DNA of 64,000 nt from Mariniflexile fucanivorans (GTDB lineage: Bacteria; Bacteroidota; Bacteroidia; Flavobacteriales; Flavobacteriaceae): positions 186,001 to 250,000 of the forward strand of contig NZ_SLUP01000001.1 in assembly GCF_004341235.1 (NCBI RefSeq). The letters run 5' to 3'. Shown here piece by piece: positions 42,904 to 52,256 of this stretch. The number at the start of each line of letters is the position of its first letter. Positions within the stretch are counted from its first letter, which is position 1. The notes below the pieces were generated by a model. The model worked only from the letters and a program-made list of their open reading frames with translations. It searched no databases and had not been told where the DNA came from. Both the position numbers and the translations under genes were made by a program.

Positions 42904-44520
42904 TTAAAATGCGTAACGTTGCGGTCCGCCACGTCTAATTTCCTCACTGGCATAACTTTCAAATTTTTTAAAATTCTCGCGAAAAGCATTGGTTAGTTTA
43001 AACGCTGTAGTGTAATAGGCTTCATCATCGTTCCATGTCGATCTCGGACTTAAAACACTGGTTGGAACGCCCGGGCATTCCCTAGGTTGTGCTACACCAA
43101 ACACAGAATGTATATGATAATCATCGTAATTATACAGTCCTAAATCACCATTTAACACGGCATTAATCATGGCTCGTGTGTATTTTAATTTCATACGTGT
43201 TCCCACACCGTAAGGACCACCCGTCCAACCTGTATTAACCAACCACACATTAACCCCAGAATCCTTCATTTTTTTACTCAACATTTCGGCATATTTAGTA
43301 GGATGTAATGGCATAAAGGGTGCGCCAAAACAAGCCGAAAAATTAGGAGTTGGCTCTAAAACACCCGCTTCGGTTCCAGCAACTTTAGCGGTATAACCAG
43401 ATATGAAATGATAGGCCGCTTGACTTGGCGTTAACTTAGATATGGGTGGCAATACACCAAAAGCATCGGCCGTTAAAAAGAAAATATTTTTAGGTTTTTT
43501 TCCTATCGAAGGAATTTGTATGTTTTCAATATGATTAATTGGATAACTAACCCGCGTATTTTGTGTAATAGAAGTATCTTCAAATTTTACATGGCCTTTT
43601 TCATCCAAAACAACATTCTCGAGAATCGCTCCTTTTTTAATCGCATCATAAATTTCAGGTTCATTATCTCTTGAAAGATTAATTACTTTAGCATAACACC
43701 CTCCTTCAAAGTTAAAAACCGTATTTTCAGCGGTCCAACCATGCTCATCATCACCTATTAAACTTCTACTCGGATCGGTTGAAAGCGTTGTTTTCCCTGT
43801 ACCAGACAAACCAAAGAAAATAGCCGTATCGCCCTCTTTCCCTACATTGGCACTACAATGCATGGGCAAGGTGTTTTTATATACTGGAAGAATAAAATTC
43901 AATGCAGAAAATATGCCTTTTTTAATTTCACCTGTATAACCTGTGCCTCCAATAAGGGCTATTTTTTTAGTGAAATTCAGAATAGCAAAGTTGTGCTGGC
44001 GCGTACCATCTACTTCTGGATTTGCCTTAAACCCAGGCGCATTAATGACGGTCCATTCCGGTTCGAAATTCTTTAGTTCATCGGCCGTTGGGCGTAAAAA
44101 CATGTTGTATGCAAATTGATTGCTCCACGGGTATTCATTCACAACCCTAATATTCAACTTGTAATCGGCATCTGCGCAAGCGTAACAATCTCTAACAAAA
44201 ATCTCCTTATTCGATAAATAATTGGCCACTTTATCATATAAAGCATCAAACTTAGCAGCGTTAAATGGTATGTTGATGTTTCCCCACCATACTTTATCTT
44301 TTGTAATAGCATCCTCTACAATAAATCGGTCTTTTGGAGAACGCCCAGTAAATTCACCTGTATTAACGGCTAAAGCTCCTGAAGATGCCTCAACACCTTG
44401 CCCCTTTTCAATGGTAATATCATGAAGTCGTTCTGGTGATAATTGATAGTTAACTTTTGCGTTTTTTATTCCATATTTTTCCAAAGAAATCGTATTCGTA
44501 ATCTGGTTGTCATTTGTCAT
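42904..44520 (-). CDS. pckA: ATP-dependent phosphoenolpyruvate carboxykinase
   Basis: 538 residues. Converts oxaloacetate + ATP to PEP + CO2 + ADP (gluconeogenesis). Marks include RSPKDRFIVED, the substrate region GGTGYTGEIKKGIFSALN, and the ATP-type P-loop FFGLSGTGKTTLSTDPSR with Lys243. The metal/substrate residues in IGDDEHGW are intact. No Crp/Fnr-like site is visible upstream, in contrast to the 1160-residue candidate PPi-PEPCK. Confidence 0.96.
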   Translation of the reverse strand: MTNDNQITNTISLEKYGIKNAKVNYQLSPERLHDITIEKGQGVEASSGALAVNTGEFTGRSPKDRFIVEDAITKDKVWWGNINIPFNAAKFDALYDKVANYLSNKEIFVRDCYACADADYKLNIRVVNEYPWSNQFAYNMFLRPTADELKNFEPEWTVINAPGFKANPEVDGTRQHNFAILNFTKKIALIGGTGYTGEIKKGIFSALNFILPVYKNTLPMHCSANVGKEGDTAIFFGLSGTGKTTLSTDPSRSLIGDDEHGWTAENTVFNFEGGCYAKVINLSRDNEPEIYDAIKKGAILENVVLDEKGHVKFEDTSITQNTRVSYPINHIENIQIPSIGKKPKNIFFLTADAFGVLPPISKLTPSQAAYHFISGYTAKVAGTEAGVLEPTPNFSACFGAPFMPLHPTKYAEMLSKKMKDSGVNVWLVNTGWTGGPYGVGTRMKLKYTRAMINAVLNGDLGLYNYDDYHIHSVFGVAQPRECPGVPTSVLSPRSTWNDDEAYYTTAFKLTNAFRENFKKFESYASEEIRRGGPQRYAF

Positions 44521-44581
44521 ATTGGAAGCTTAAATTATGTATTATTCAAAAATAATATAATTTTTTAAAATTTTTCTTATT

Positions 44582-44968
44582 TTAATCTTTGATTTTTAAG
44601 AAATTAACAAGTAAAGAAAACCAAGACAAGATCAAAAACAAACCTCCAATGGGCGTTATAAAACCAATTATCTTGAAATTGAATGTGGTTAGGGCATTTG
44701 TAGCTAAGCCATAAATAGAACCAGAAAACAGCAAAACACCAATTAAGGTGAAATAATAAATTTGTTTTTTGAATTTAAGCCTAATATGCACAGTACTCCC
44801 TACAAACAAAAGAAAAATAGCATGATACATTTGGTAACGCACACCCGTTTCAAAAGTTTGTTGTGCTTCTATCGAAATTAATGGTTTTAAACCATGGGCC
44901 CCAAACGCACCTAAAATAATGGCCGTAATTCCTAAAATAGAAGCTGTAATCAATATTGTTTTGTTCAT
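44582..44968 (-). CDS. DUF423 membrane protein
   Basis: 128 residues with four hydrophobic segments. The DUF423 (YgdD) signature GAFGAHGLKPLISIEAQQTFETGVRYQMYHA is near the N-terminus, shown here in part: FGAHGLKP and the YQMYHA pair. Function unknown; broadly distributed inner-membrane family. It lies 61 bp from pckA and might share its transcript. Confidence 0.87.
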   Translation of the reverse strand: MNKTILITASILGITAIILGAFGAHGLKPLISIEAQQTFETGVRYQMYHAIFLLFVGSTVHIRLKFKKQIYYFTLIGVLLFSGSIYGLATNALTTFNFKIIGFITPIGGLFLILSWFSLLVNFLKIKD

Positions 44969-45182
44969 ATGAAGTATTTATTAAATTAACTGTTACAAAA
45001 CTACTTAACAAATGTTGTTTTGCGAAAATATTTTGATTTTTGGTTCAAGAAAATCTACTACCAATGCAAAATATTTATGATTGAATTTATTTAAAACAAA
45101 ATTCACATGTAATCCTTTATGTGTATTTTAATTTGAAACTAAATTACTACATTTATGTTCTAAATTTATAAGGAAGATACAA

Positions 45183-46091
45183 ATGAAAAAATCCAAGCTA
45201 ATAACCATTATTTCAATCCTTACAATTACCATCTCCTGTAAAACTAAAAAACAAACACTCAATTCAACAGAAACTTTTAACGATAACCTGGAATTAATTG
45301 AAATATACAAAAAAGACCAATTAGACAGAAGCGGAAATTACGATGATGTAGATTGGGATCTATTAGGAAAAAATGATAGTTTAAGAAGGATTAGAACCAT
45401 TCAATTATTAGATTCAGATAAAGTCCGCACATCATTAGATTATAAAAATGCTGCAATGATTTTCCAACACGGGTTAGATTCAACCCACTATCGCATGGCA
45501 GTAGAATTAATGAAAAAATCTGTAGATTTAGACTCAACTGCAAACAAATGGCTTTTAGCAGCGGCGATTGATAGACATTTACTCAGCATAGATAAACCTC
45601 AAATTTACGGAACTCAATACCTAAGAAAAGGAGCAGAAGAACCTTGGGAATCGGCAGAAATAGATACAACAAAAATTTCTGATTCAGAAAGATTAAAATA
45701 TGGAGTTCCCACTTTAGAAGAACAAAAAGAAAGAGTCAAAGCGATGAATCGAATTAAATTGATTGAATTAATAAGCAGCAAATCAATTGAGGAAATTATT
45801 GAAATTGTTGAAAGTGAATATAAAAACGATCCAAAATACGACATTTCAGAAAAAGGTTTAAATAGTTTTGGTTACGCACTATTGCAAGAAGAAAAAGATG
45901 AAGATGCATTAAAAATTTTCCAACTTAATATTAAATTATATCCAAACGCATTCAATACTTATGATAGTTACGCAGAATGCCTTTTAAAACTTGGAAATAA
46001 ACAAGCTGCAATTGAAAATTATAAGATATCAATTGAGCTAAACCCAAATAATGATAACGCTATAAACATACTAAAGAATTTAGCCCCATAG
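45183..46091 (+). CDS. lipoprotein with DUF6624-like and TPR regions
   Basis: 302 residues. N-terminal MKKSKLITIISILTITISC gives a lipoprotein signal with Cys19. Residues about 35-145 (KKDQLDRSGNYDDVDWDLLG, FQHGLDSTHYRMAVELMKKS, IYGTQYL) resemble DUF6624, although the start-of-motif D-x-x-R is the only firm part. The C-terminus has two TPR units (YALLQEEKDEDALKIFQLNI and YAECLLKLGNKQAAIENYKI). Probably a periplasmic protein of unknown role. Confidence 0.65.
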   Translation: MKKSKLITIISILTITISCKTKKQTLNSTETFNDNLELIEIYKKDQLDRSGNYDDVDWDLLGKNDSLRRIRTIQLLDSDKVRTSLDYKNAAMIFQHGLDSTHYRMAVELMKKSVDLDSTANKWLLAAAIDRHLLSIDKPQIYGTQYLRKGAEEPWESAEIDTTKISDSERLKYGVPTLEEQKERVKAMNRIKLIELISSKSIEEIIEIVESEYKNDPKYDISEKGLNSFGYALLQEEKDEDALKIFQLNIKLYPNAFNTYDSYAECLLKLGNKQAAIENYKISIELNPNNDNAINILKNLAP

Positions 46092-46131
46092 GAAACCCAA
46101 TAAGGTTTATCCTTTTTGTAAAGTTATACAA

Positions 46132-46602
46132 ATGAAACAAAAAACAAAAACCATTACCATAGATGGTATTGACAAAAAAATACTTCGCGCTTTAACTACA
46201 GACGCTAGAACACCTATTTTGGAAATTGCTCGAAATGTTGGCATTTCTGGAGCAGCGATTCATCAACGGTTAAAAAAATTGGAAAAATCAAAACTTCTTG
46301 ATGGTTCTAAATTTATAATAAACTCAAAAGTATTGGGCTACTCCACATTGGCATTTGTTGGTATTTACTTAGACAAAGCCATTGATAATGACGATGTAGT
46401 AAGAGCGTTAAAACGTATTCCCGAAGTTTTGGAATGCCATTACACCACAGGGAATTATAACATTTTTATAAAACTTCTATCCCTCGATAATGCACATTTA
46501 ATGCAATTACTAAATAATGATATCCAAACCATTAATGGCGTTTTACGAACGGAATCACTCATTTCTTTAGATCAGCAAATTGATAGACAGATTAGTATTT
46601 AA
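46132..46602 (+). CDS. Lrp/AsnC-family transcriptional regulator
   Basis: 156 residues. N-terminal helix-turn-helix (IDKKILRALTTDARTPILEI, then NVGISGAAIHQRLKKLEKS), C-terminal RAM/effector domain (VVRALKRIPEVLECHYTTGN, then LSLDNAHLMQLL). Such regulators often respond to amino acids. Target unknown from the sequence; ald lies far away and has an inverted-repeat operator candidate of its own. An inverted-repeat element follows 4 bp after its stop. Confidence 0.92.
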   Translation: MKQKTKTITIDGIDKKILRALTTDARTPILEIARNVGISGAAIHQRLKKLEKSKLLDGSKFIINSKVLGYSTLAFVGIYLDKAIDNDDVVRALKRIPEVLECHYTTGNYNIFIKLLSLDNAHLMQLLNNDIQTINGVLRTESLISLDQQIDRQISI

Positions 46603-46606
46603 CAAT

Positions 46607-46743
46607 AAAGAGGCTGTCTGAAAAGTGTATTATATTTACTTTGTCAGGTTGAGCTTGTCGAAACCGATATTGATTATCAGTAAGTTAAAATATTTCGACA
46701 GGCTCAATATGACACAGAATTACACTTTTCAGACAGCCTCTTT
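46607..46743. repeat. 137-bp MITE-like inverted-repeat element, copy 1
   Basis: The 23-bp ends are exact inverted repeats (AAAGAGGCTGTCTGAAAAGT plus GTA at the left, its complement at the right). The interior forms an imperfect hairpin including TTGAGCTTGTCGAAA. A second copy in the opposite orientation lies at 61478-61609. It encodes no protein; short frames across it are artefacts. No target-site duplication is clear. Confidence 0.75.
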
Positions 46744-46755
46744 GGTTTTTATGAG

Positions 46756-46775
46756 ATTCCTGCTTTCGCAGGAAT
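46756..46775. repeat. ATTCCTGC/GCAGGAAT palindrome at the glyS stop
   Basis: An 8-bp stem with TTTC loop, ending 1 bp before the glyS stop codon. It belongs to the TTCCTGC...GCAGGAA class of dispersed flavobacterial hairpins; relatives occur at 48474-48493 and about 4115-4155. It could also act in glyS 3'-end formation. Confidence 0.6.
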
Positions 46776-46776
46776 T

Positions 46777-48318
46777 TTACATTTTCATTAACCAAGTACG
46801 TACATCAACCGCTTGCTTGATAATGTTTCTTAAATCTTCAATTTTAACTCGTTCTTGTTCCATAGAATCTCTATGACGAATGGTAACGGTATTGTTTTCT
46901 AAAGTATCATGATCTACAGTGATACAAAATGGTGTACCGTTGGCATCTTGTCTTCTGTAACGGCGTCCCACCGCATCTTTTTCATCATAATCCACATTGA
47001 AATCCCATTTTAGATCGTCCACAATTTGTTTAGCGATTTCTGGCAAACCATCTCTTTTAATTAAAGGTAACACTGCTGCTTTTATAGGAGCTAATACCGC
47101 TGGTAATTTTAAAACGGTACGTGTGGTATTGTTTTCCAATTCTTCTTCTACTAAAGAATTTGAAAATACGGCTAAAAACATACGATCTAAACCAATAGAT
47201 GTTTCCAATACATATGGTGTGTAGCTTGCATTCTCTTCATGGTCAAAATACTGTAATTTTTTACCAGAGAATTTTTCGTGCTGACTTAAATCGAAATCGG
47301 TTCTAGAGTGAATCCCTTCTAATTCTTTAAATCCGAATGGGAATTTAAATTCAATATCAGTAGCGGCATCAGCATAGTGCGCTAATTTTTCATGGTCGTG
47401 AAAACGGTAATTATCAGCTCCCATACCCAAACTTAAATGCCATTTCATTCTGGTTTCTTTCCATGTATCAAACCATTCTTTTTGTGTGCCTGGTTTAATA
47501 AAAAATTGCATTTCCATTTGTTCGAACTCACGCATTCTAAAAATAAATTGTCTTGCCACAATTTCATTTCTAAAGGCTTTACCGGTTTGTGCAATTCCGA
47601 AAGGAATTTTTAATCGGCTTGTTTTTTGAACATTTAAAAAGTTTACAAAAATACCTTGCGCTGTTTCTGGACGCAGGTATAAATCCATCGCATTTTCGGC
47701 AGACGCACCTAATTTAGTACCGAACATTAAATTGAATTGCTTTACATCGGTCCAGTTTCTAGAACCTGTTAATGGATCGGCAATTTCTAACTCTTCAATT
47801 AAAAGTTTTACATCCGCTAAATCTTCATTTTCCAAAGATTTTGCCATACGCGAAAGCGTCGTATTTATTTTTTCTTGATACTCTACAACACGCATATTGG
47901 TTGTAACAAATTCTTTTTTATTAAAAGCATCACCAAAGCGTTTTGCTGCTTTTTCAACTTCTTTATCAATTTTTGCTTCAATTTTAGCGCAATAATCTTC
48001 AATTAAAACATCGGCTCTGTAGCGTTTTTTAGAATCTTTATTATCAATTAACGGGTCGTTAAATGCATCAACGTGCCCTGATGCTTTCCAAATGGTGGGA
48101 TGCATAAAAATTGCAGAATCGATACCAACAATATTATCGTTCATTTGTACCATGGCCTTCCACCAGTAGTCACGAATGTTTTTCTTTAGTTCTGCACCGT
48201 TTTGTGCGTAGTCGTAAACTGCACTTAATCCATCGTAGATTTCACTACTTTGAAACACGTAACCATACTCCTTTGCGTGAGAGATTACCTTTTTAAATTG
48301 ATCGTCGTTATTTGCCAT
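46777..48318 (-). CDS. glyS: glycyl-tRNA synthetase, homodimeric type
   Basis: 513 residues, class II synthetase of the eukaryal/archaeal-like alpha2 type. Visible: VFQSSEIYDGLSAVYDYA, the motif 2 region LRPETAQGIFVNF with GKAFRNEIVARQF, motif 3 LETSIGLDRMFLAVFS, and a C-terminal anticodon-binding domain (GRRYRRQDANGTPFCITVDH). Normal length for this type. Unusually, its stop lies against the dispersed hairpin at 46756. Confidence 0.95.
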   Translation of the reverse strand: MANNDDQFKKVISHAKEYGYVFQSSEIYDGLSAVYDYAQNGAELKKNIRDYWWKAMVQMNDNIVGIDSAIFMHPTIWKASGHVDAFNDPLIDNKDSKKRYRADVLIEDYCAKIEAKIDKEVEKAAKRFGDAFNKKEFVTTNMRVVEYQEKINTTLSRMAKSLENEDLADVKLLIEELEIADPLTGSRNWTDVKQFNLMFGTKLGASAENAMDLYLRPETAQGIFVNFLNVQKTSRLKIPFGIAQTGKAFRNEIVARQFIFRMREFEQMEMQFFIKPGTQKEWFDTWKETRMKWHLSLGMGADNYRFHDHEKLAHYADAATDIEFKFPFGFKELEGIHSRTDFDLSQHEKFSGKKLQYFDHEENASYTPYVLETSIGLDRMFLAVFSNSLVEEELENNTTRTVLKLPAVLAPIKAAVLPLIKRDGLPEIAKQIVDDLKWDFNVDYDEKDAVGRRYRRQDANGTPFCITVDHDTLENNTVTIRHRDSMEQERVKIEDLRNIIKQAVDVRTWLMKM

Positions 48319-48396
48319 GGTGCAAAAATAAAAAACCGCACCAAACTAAATGCGTTCTTTAGTAAAAATTAAATGCGAATTTGCTTATTTTTAAAT

Positions 48397-48566
48397 GCGT
48401 TAGGGATTGAGGCGGCATCCTTTTGTTTTTTACACAAAAAAATACGCTTTGGCTGGCTATATTTATGTTGTAGATTCCTGCCTTTATAGGAATGACAAAA
48501 AAACAAAAGATATAGCTGAAAGCCCGACCTGGTTCCTGAACTTGTTTCAGGATAAAGGTAACGCCC
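48397..48566. repeat. composite dispersed repeat, copy A, with extra palindromes
   Basis: Starts GCGTTAGGGATTGAGGCGGC and ends GGTAACGCCC; the other end of the unit carries GATATAGCTGAAAGCCCGAC. Two further palindromes are embedded: ATTCCT/AGGAAT at 48474-48493 and TCCTGAA/TTCAGGA at 48534-48552. The whole glyS-comF gap is thus repeat DNA, and the open frame across it upstream of comF is not a real N-terminus. Confidence 0.6.
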
Positions 48567-48583
48567 AAATAAAAATTATTCTT

Positions 48584-49261
48584 ATGCTTAAACCTGTAAT
48601 TGATTTATTATTTCCAAAAGTATGTTATGCTTGCCTTAACTTATTGCATGATAATGAGGATACTATTTGTGTGAATTGCAGACATGATTTACCCGTCACC
48701 AATTTTCATTTTGATAATGATGATACGGTTAAAAAAGTGCTTTATGGACGTGCTGAAATTATAAATGGCACCGCCCTTTTTAGGTTTGAAAAGAAAGGAT
48801 TGGTGCAACAACTTGTTCACGGTTTAAAGTACAAAGGGTATGAAACTATTGGATATTCTTTAGGAAATTGGCTTGGTGGCGAATTAAAAGAATTAGAGAA
48901 TTACAAATCTGTTGACGTGGTGATACCTGTACCGTTACACAAAAACAAACTTAAAAAGCGTGGTTATAATCAGGTTACTAAATTCGGCCAACAAATTGCC
49001 AAGGCTTTGGAAGCCGATTATATAGATGATGTGCTTATAAAAGTAACCAACACCCAATCGCAAACCATTAAAAACAGGTTAGCGCGTTGGAACAATACCG
49101 ATGAATTATTCGCCATAAAAAACCATGAACTTATAGAGAACAAACACGTGCTATTGGTGGATGATTTGATTACTACAGGTGCTACTTTGGAAGCTTGCAT
49201 AAGTGTATTGAACCATGCAAAAAATATAAAAATAAGTGTTGCTACCATAGCAATAGCCTAA
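48584..49261 (+). CDS. comF: ComF-family phosphoribosyltransferase-like protein
   Basis: 225 residues from the ATG at 48584; the frame continues 59 codons upstream but that part is the composite repeat. Type I PRTase fold: a zinc-finger-like CYACLNLL plus CVNCRHDLP near the N-terminus, VIPVPLHKNKLKKRGYNQ and the PRPP loop VLLVDDLITTGATLEAC. ComF takes part in natural DNA uptake in competent bacteria; other members act in nucleotide metabolism. Function here is not shown by context. Confidence 0.86.
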   Translation: MLKPVIDLLFPKVCYACLNLLHDNEDTICVNCRHDLPVTNFHFDNDDTVKKVLYGRAEIINGTALFRFEKKGLVQQLVHGLKYKGYETIGYSLGNWLGGELKELENYKSVDVVIPVPLHKNKLKKRGYNQVTKFGQQIAKALEADYIDDVLIKVTNTQSQTIKNRLARWNNTDELFAIKNHELIENKHVLLVDDLITTGATLEACISVLNHAKNIKISVATIAIA

Positions 49262-49319
49262 AGAGTTAACCGTTATATCTTTAAAATTATGTAGGTTTGT
49301 ACAAAATTTAAAATTGGTG

Positions 49320-50927
49320 ATGAACAAAACCCTTTCAAGTTTTATTTTATTGATTTTTTTAGGCCTTGTTTTTGTGAACTGCGCTAATAGAGGAACGCCC
49401 GAAGGTGGCCCTAAAGATATTACGCCACCTAAAATTGTAGATGAACTTCCAAAAAATTACAGTACCAATTTTGACGGTAAGGTTATTAAAATTTATTTTG
49501 ATGAATACATTAAAATTAAAGATATAAGTAAACAACTTATTATTTCGCCACCAATGACTACCCAACCCGAAATAACACCGCTTGGGGGGGCTAGTAAATA
49601 CATTACCATTAAAATTTTTGATACGTTACAACCCAACACAACCTATGCGTTTAATTTTGGGAATAGTATTACGGATAATAACGAAGGAAACCCCTACCCG
49701 TATTACAGATATGTATTTTCAACAGGAAGTTATATAGATTCTTTAAGTGTAAAGGGAAATATTGTTGATGCTTTAAAAACACAACCTGAAACATTTGTAA
49801 ATGTGGCACTTTATGAAGTAGATTCCACTTTTACAGATTCTATTATATACAAAAAAACACCTAAATACATTACCAATACACTGGATAGTGTTACAACATT
49901 TTCTATTGATAATATTAAAGCTGGAAAATATATGCTTATGGCTTTAAAGGATGGTAACGGCGATAATAAATTTCAGCAAAAAACGGATGAAATTGCGTTT
50001 TATAAAAGCTTTATTACCGTACCGACTGATACTACTTACACCCTTAAATTGTTTAAAGAAGATCTGGATTTTAAAGCTAACCGACCACAAATAGCAGCAA
50101 CTCAAAAAATAGGAATTGGCTATGAAGGGGATTACCATAATATGAAGGTGAATGTTAAATCTGAAATTCCTGAAGATTTTAATACCCGCATTACCAAAGA
50201 CGCAAAAACAGACACCCTTTATTATTGGTATAAGCCTAAGTTGGAAGCAGATTCATTGCTTTTAAATATCTCTCATCCTAATTTTGATAAAGATTTCACG
50301 GTAAAAATCAGAAAGCAGAAGAAAGACTCGTTAACCATTGCAGGAAATCCTTCGGGGACTATTGGCATAGAGCAACCTTTTAAAATTTCCGGGAGTATTC
50401 CTTTCACTCGCTTTGATGCTTCTAAAGTGAATCTTATTGACAAAGACTCTTCCAAAGTTGATTTTACTACAGAGTTTGATTCGATAAATAACACCTACCT
50501 CTTCAACTTTAAAAAAACTGAAGAAAACAAATATAATATGATGGTATTACCAGAAGCTTTTACCGATTTTTTTGATAATAAAAACGATACTTTAAAATAT
50601 TCTTTAAGTACCAGAAAAGCATCCGATTTTGGTTTTGCACGTTTTACATTAGTAAATGCAAACTACCCCTTAATCATTCAACTAACTACCGAAAAAGGTG
50701 AGGTGAAAGCTGAAAGATATACTTCAAAACCAGAAACTGTAGATTTTATGAATTTACAACCTGCCACCTATTTTATTAGAGTGATACATGATGCGAATGG
50801 TAATGGCAAGTACGATACTGGTAGTTATCTGAACAAAACTCAGCCAGAAAAAGTGAGTCATTTTAAAGAAATAGAAGTACGTGCCGATTGGGGCTACCCA
50901 GAAACTTTGGAATTTACTTCAGACTAA
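49320..50927 (+). CDS. lipoprotein with bacterial Ig-like domain
   Basis: 535 residues from the ATG at 49320. Signal with lipobox LVFVNC, Cys22 or so, followed by NRGTPEGGPKDITPPKIV. An N-terminal Big_5-like domain (about 38-140, VIKIYFDEYIKIKD and TLQPNTTYAFNFGNSITDNN) recurs in many Bacteroidota outer-membrane lipoproteins. The rest is beta-rich with a late DANGNGKYDTG motif. Function unknown. The last 14 bp overlap the convergent amidase. Confidence 0.75.
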   Translation: MNKTLSSFILLIFLGLVFVNCANRGTPEGGPKDITPPKIVDELPKNYSTNFDGKVIKIYFDEYIKIKDISKQLIISPPMTTQPEITPLGGASKYITIKIFDTLQPNTTYAFNFGNSITDNNEGNPYPYYRYVFSTGSYIDSLSVKGNIVDALKTQPETFVNVALYEVDSTFTDSIIYKKTPKYITNTLDSVTTFSIDNIKAGKYMLMALKDGNGDNKFQQKTDEIAFYKSFITVPTDTTYTLKLFKEDLDFKANRPQIAATQKIGIGYEGDYHNMKVNVKSEIPEDFNTRITKDAKTDTLYYWYKPKLEADSLLLNISHPNFDKDFTVKIRKQKKDSLTIAGNPSGTIGIEQPFKISGSIPFTRFDASKVNLIDKDSSKVDFTTEFDSINNTYLFNFKKTEENKYNMMVLPEAFTDFFDNKNDTLKYSLSTRKASDFGFARFTLVNANYPLIIQLTTEKGEVKAERYTSKPETVDFMNLQPATYFIRVIHDANGNGKYDTGSYLNKTQPEKVSHFKEIEVRADWGYPETLEFTSD

Positions 50928-51693
50928 ACACGTCTTTATCGTGTAAAAACTTAAGTTTATTACGGTAATAATTGATATGGTTGCGTTCTAAAACAACTAT
51001 TTCAACCTGTTCTCTATTAGGCTTTATATGTGTTATGGCATTACCTAAAACATCATAAACTGCCGAGTTACCTGAATATTCATTTTGAGCATCGTCTAAC
51101 CCTACTCTATTCAAGCCAATAGTATAGCACATGTTTTCAATAGAGCGCGCTTTTAATAAGGCATCCCAAGCTATGATCCTAGATTTTGGCCAATTGGCAA
51201 CATACAGCAATACATCGTAATCTTCTATATTTCTTGCCCAAACAGGAAAACGCAAATCATAACAAACTAAAGGGCAAATTTTCCAATCTTTATAGGATAT
51301 TATTACTTTTTCATTTCCTGCTGCATATACTTTATCCTCACCAGCTAAGGTAAACGTGTGCCGCTTATCGTAAACTGTTATAACACCCGATGGTTCTACA
51401 AAAAGCAACCTATTATAATACTTATCCTTCTCTAAAATAATAAGGCTGCCAACAATGGCAGCCCCTGTTTTTAAAGCTTTTTTTTGCATCCAAGTTACTG
51501 TTTTACCATCCATAGTTTCAGCAACAGCTTCAACGTTCATAGTAAAACCTGTTGAAAACATTTCTGGCAATACAATAACATCAACTGCTTTTGCAATACT
51601 TTTAATTTTTTCTGAAAAATTTTTTCGATTCTGTTTCGGGTTTTCCCAAACCAAATCCGATTGTATTAAAGCGATATTAAGTTGATCTTGCAT
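50914..51693 (-). CDS. omega-amidase-like carbon-nitrogen hydrolase
   Basis: 259 residues, nitrilase superfamily. The E-K-C triad is visible: VIVLPEMFSTGFTMN (Glu), VYDKRHTFTLAGED (Lys) and CPLVCYDLRFPVWARN (Cys). It resembles YafV/Nit2, which hydrolyses 2-oxoglutaramate or 2-oxosuccinamate. The nearby methionine aminotransferase (52257-53402) would form such an omega-amide acid when glutamine is its amino donor, so the pair probably serves methionine salvage. Confidence 0.85.
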   Translation of the reverse strand: MQDQLNIALIQSDLVWENPKQNRKNFSEKIKSIAKAVDVIVLPEMFSTGFTMNVEAVAETMDGKTVTWMQKKALKTGAAIVGSLIILEKDKYYNRLLFVEPSGVITVYDKRHTFTLAGEDKVYAAGNEKVIISYKDWKICPLVCYDLRFPVWARNIEDYDVLLYVANWPKSRIIAWDALLKARSIENMCYTIGLNRVGLDDAQNEYSGNSAVYDVLGNAITHIKPNREQVEIVVLERNHINYYRNKLKFLHDKDVFSLK

Positions 51694-51707
51694 ATTAATT
51701 TTAATAA

Positions 51708-52196
51708 CTAAAGTTTCTTTTTGGCTTTATCAATATCCTCTTTTAAACCTTCTATTTTTTTAAGCCATTTAGCTTCATCGTTAGGAGAAAGCTTTCCTTT
51801 CTCTTTTAATTTCTCGTATTTTGCTAAACCATCTTTATAATCTTCTTTAGCATCTTCAAACTTAGATTGTGCTTTTTGTTTTGCTTTTAATTCTTTTTCA
51901 GCCTTTTTTTGAGCTTTCTCAGCTTTCTTTTGCTCTTTTTCAGCCTTTTTTTGTTCTTTTTCAGCCTTTTTTATAGCTTTTTCTGCTGATGCTCTTTCTT
52001 TATCTAAAGCTTTTTGTTTGTTAAAGGCATCCCAAATACCTGCTTGATCTTCAGCAGATAGTGCTGTTGTTACATCTGCGCCTTCTTGTAAAATGACTTT
52101 TCCTTTTATTTTATAAGTAGCGCCATTGAAATCAACTTCTTGTGCTTGAAGGCTGATGGCGAAACCTAAAAAAAGTAATACTGCTAATAATCTCAT
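51708..52196 (-). CDS. secreted coiled-coil protein of unknown function
   Basis: 162 residues. N-terminal signal peptide (MRLLAVLLFLGFAISLQAQ), a short beta-like segment, then about 90 residues of KKAEKEQ-type heptads forming a charged, Lys/Glu/Ala-rich coiled coil. It sits between the omega-amidase and methionine aminotransferase, all on the same strand. No family recognised. Confidence 0.75.
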   Translation of the reverse strand: MRLLAVLLFLGFAISLQAQEVDFNGATYKIKGKVILQEGADVTTALSAEDQAGIWDAFNKQKALDKERASAEKAIKKAEKEQKKAEKEQKKAEKAQKKAEKELKAKQKAQSKFEDAKEDYKDGLAKYEKLKEKGKLSPNDEAKWLKKIEGLKEDIDKAKKKL

Positions 52197-52256
52197 TTTT
52201 AAAAATTTTAAATTGTTATATATACTTATTAGACTAATTTTTACTTAAAAAGTCAC

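Noticed and set aside
46625-46876. Small open frame reading VRLSLSKP-like sequence
   Set aside because: It is the translation of the MITE-like element plus part of glyS on the other strand; such SLSKP-type peptides are artefacts of this repeat.
48407-48583. Longer N-terminus for comF
   Set aside because: The 59 extra residues are encoded by the composite repeat; the real ComF start CYACL region begins at the ATG at 48584.
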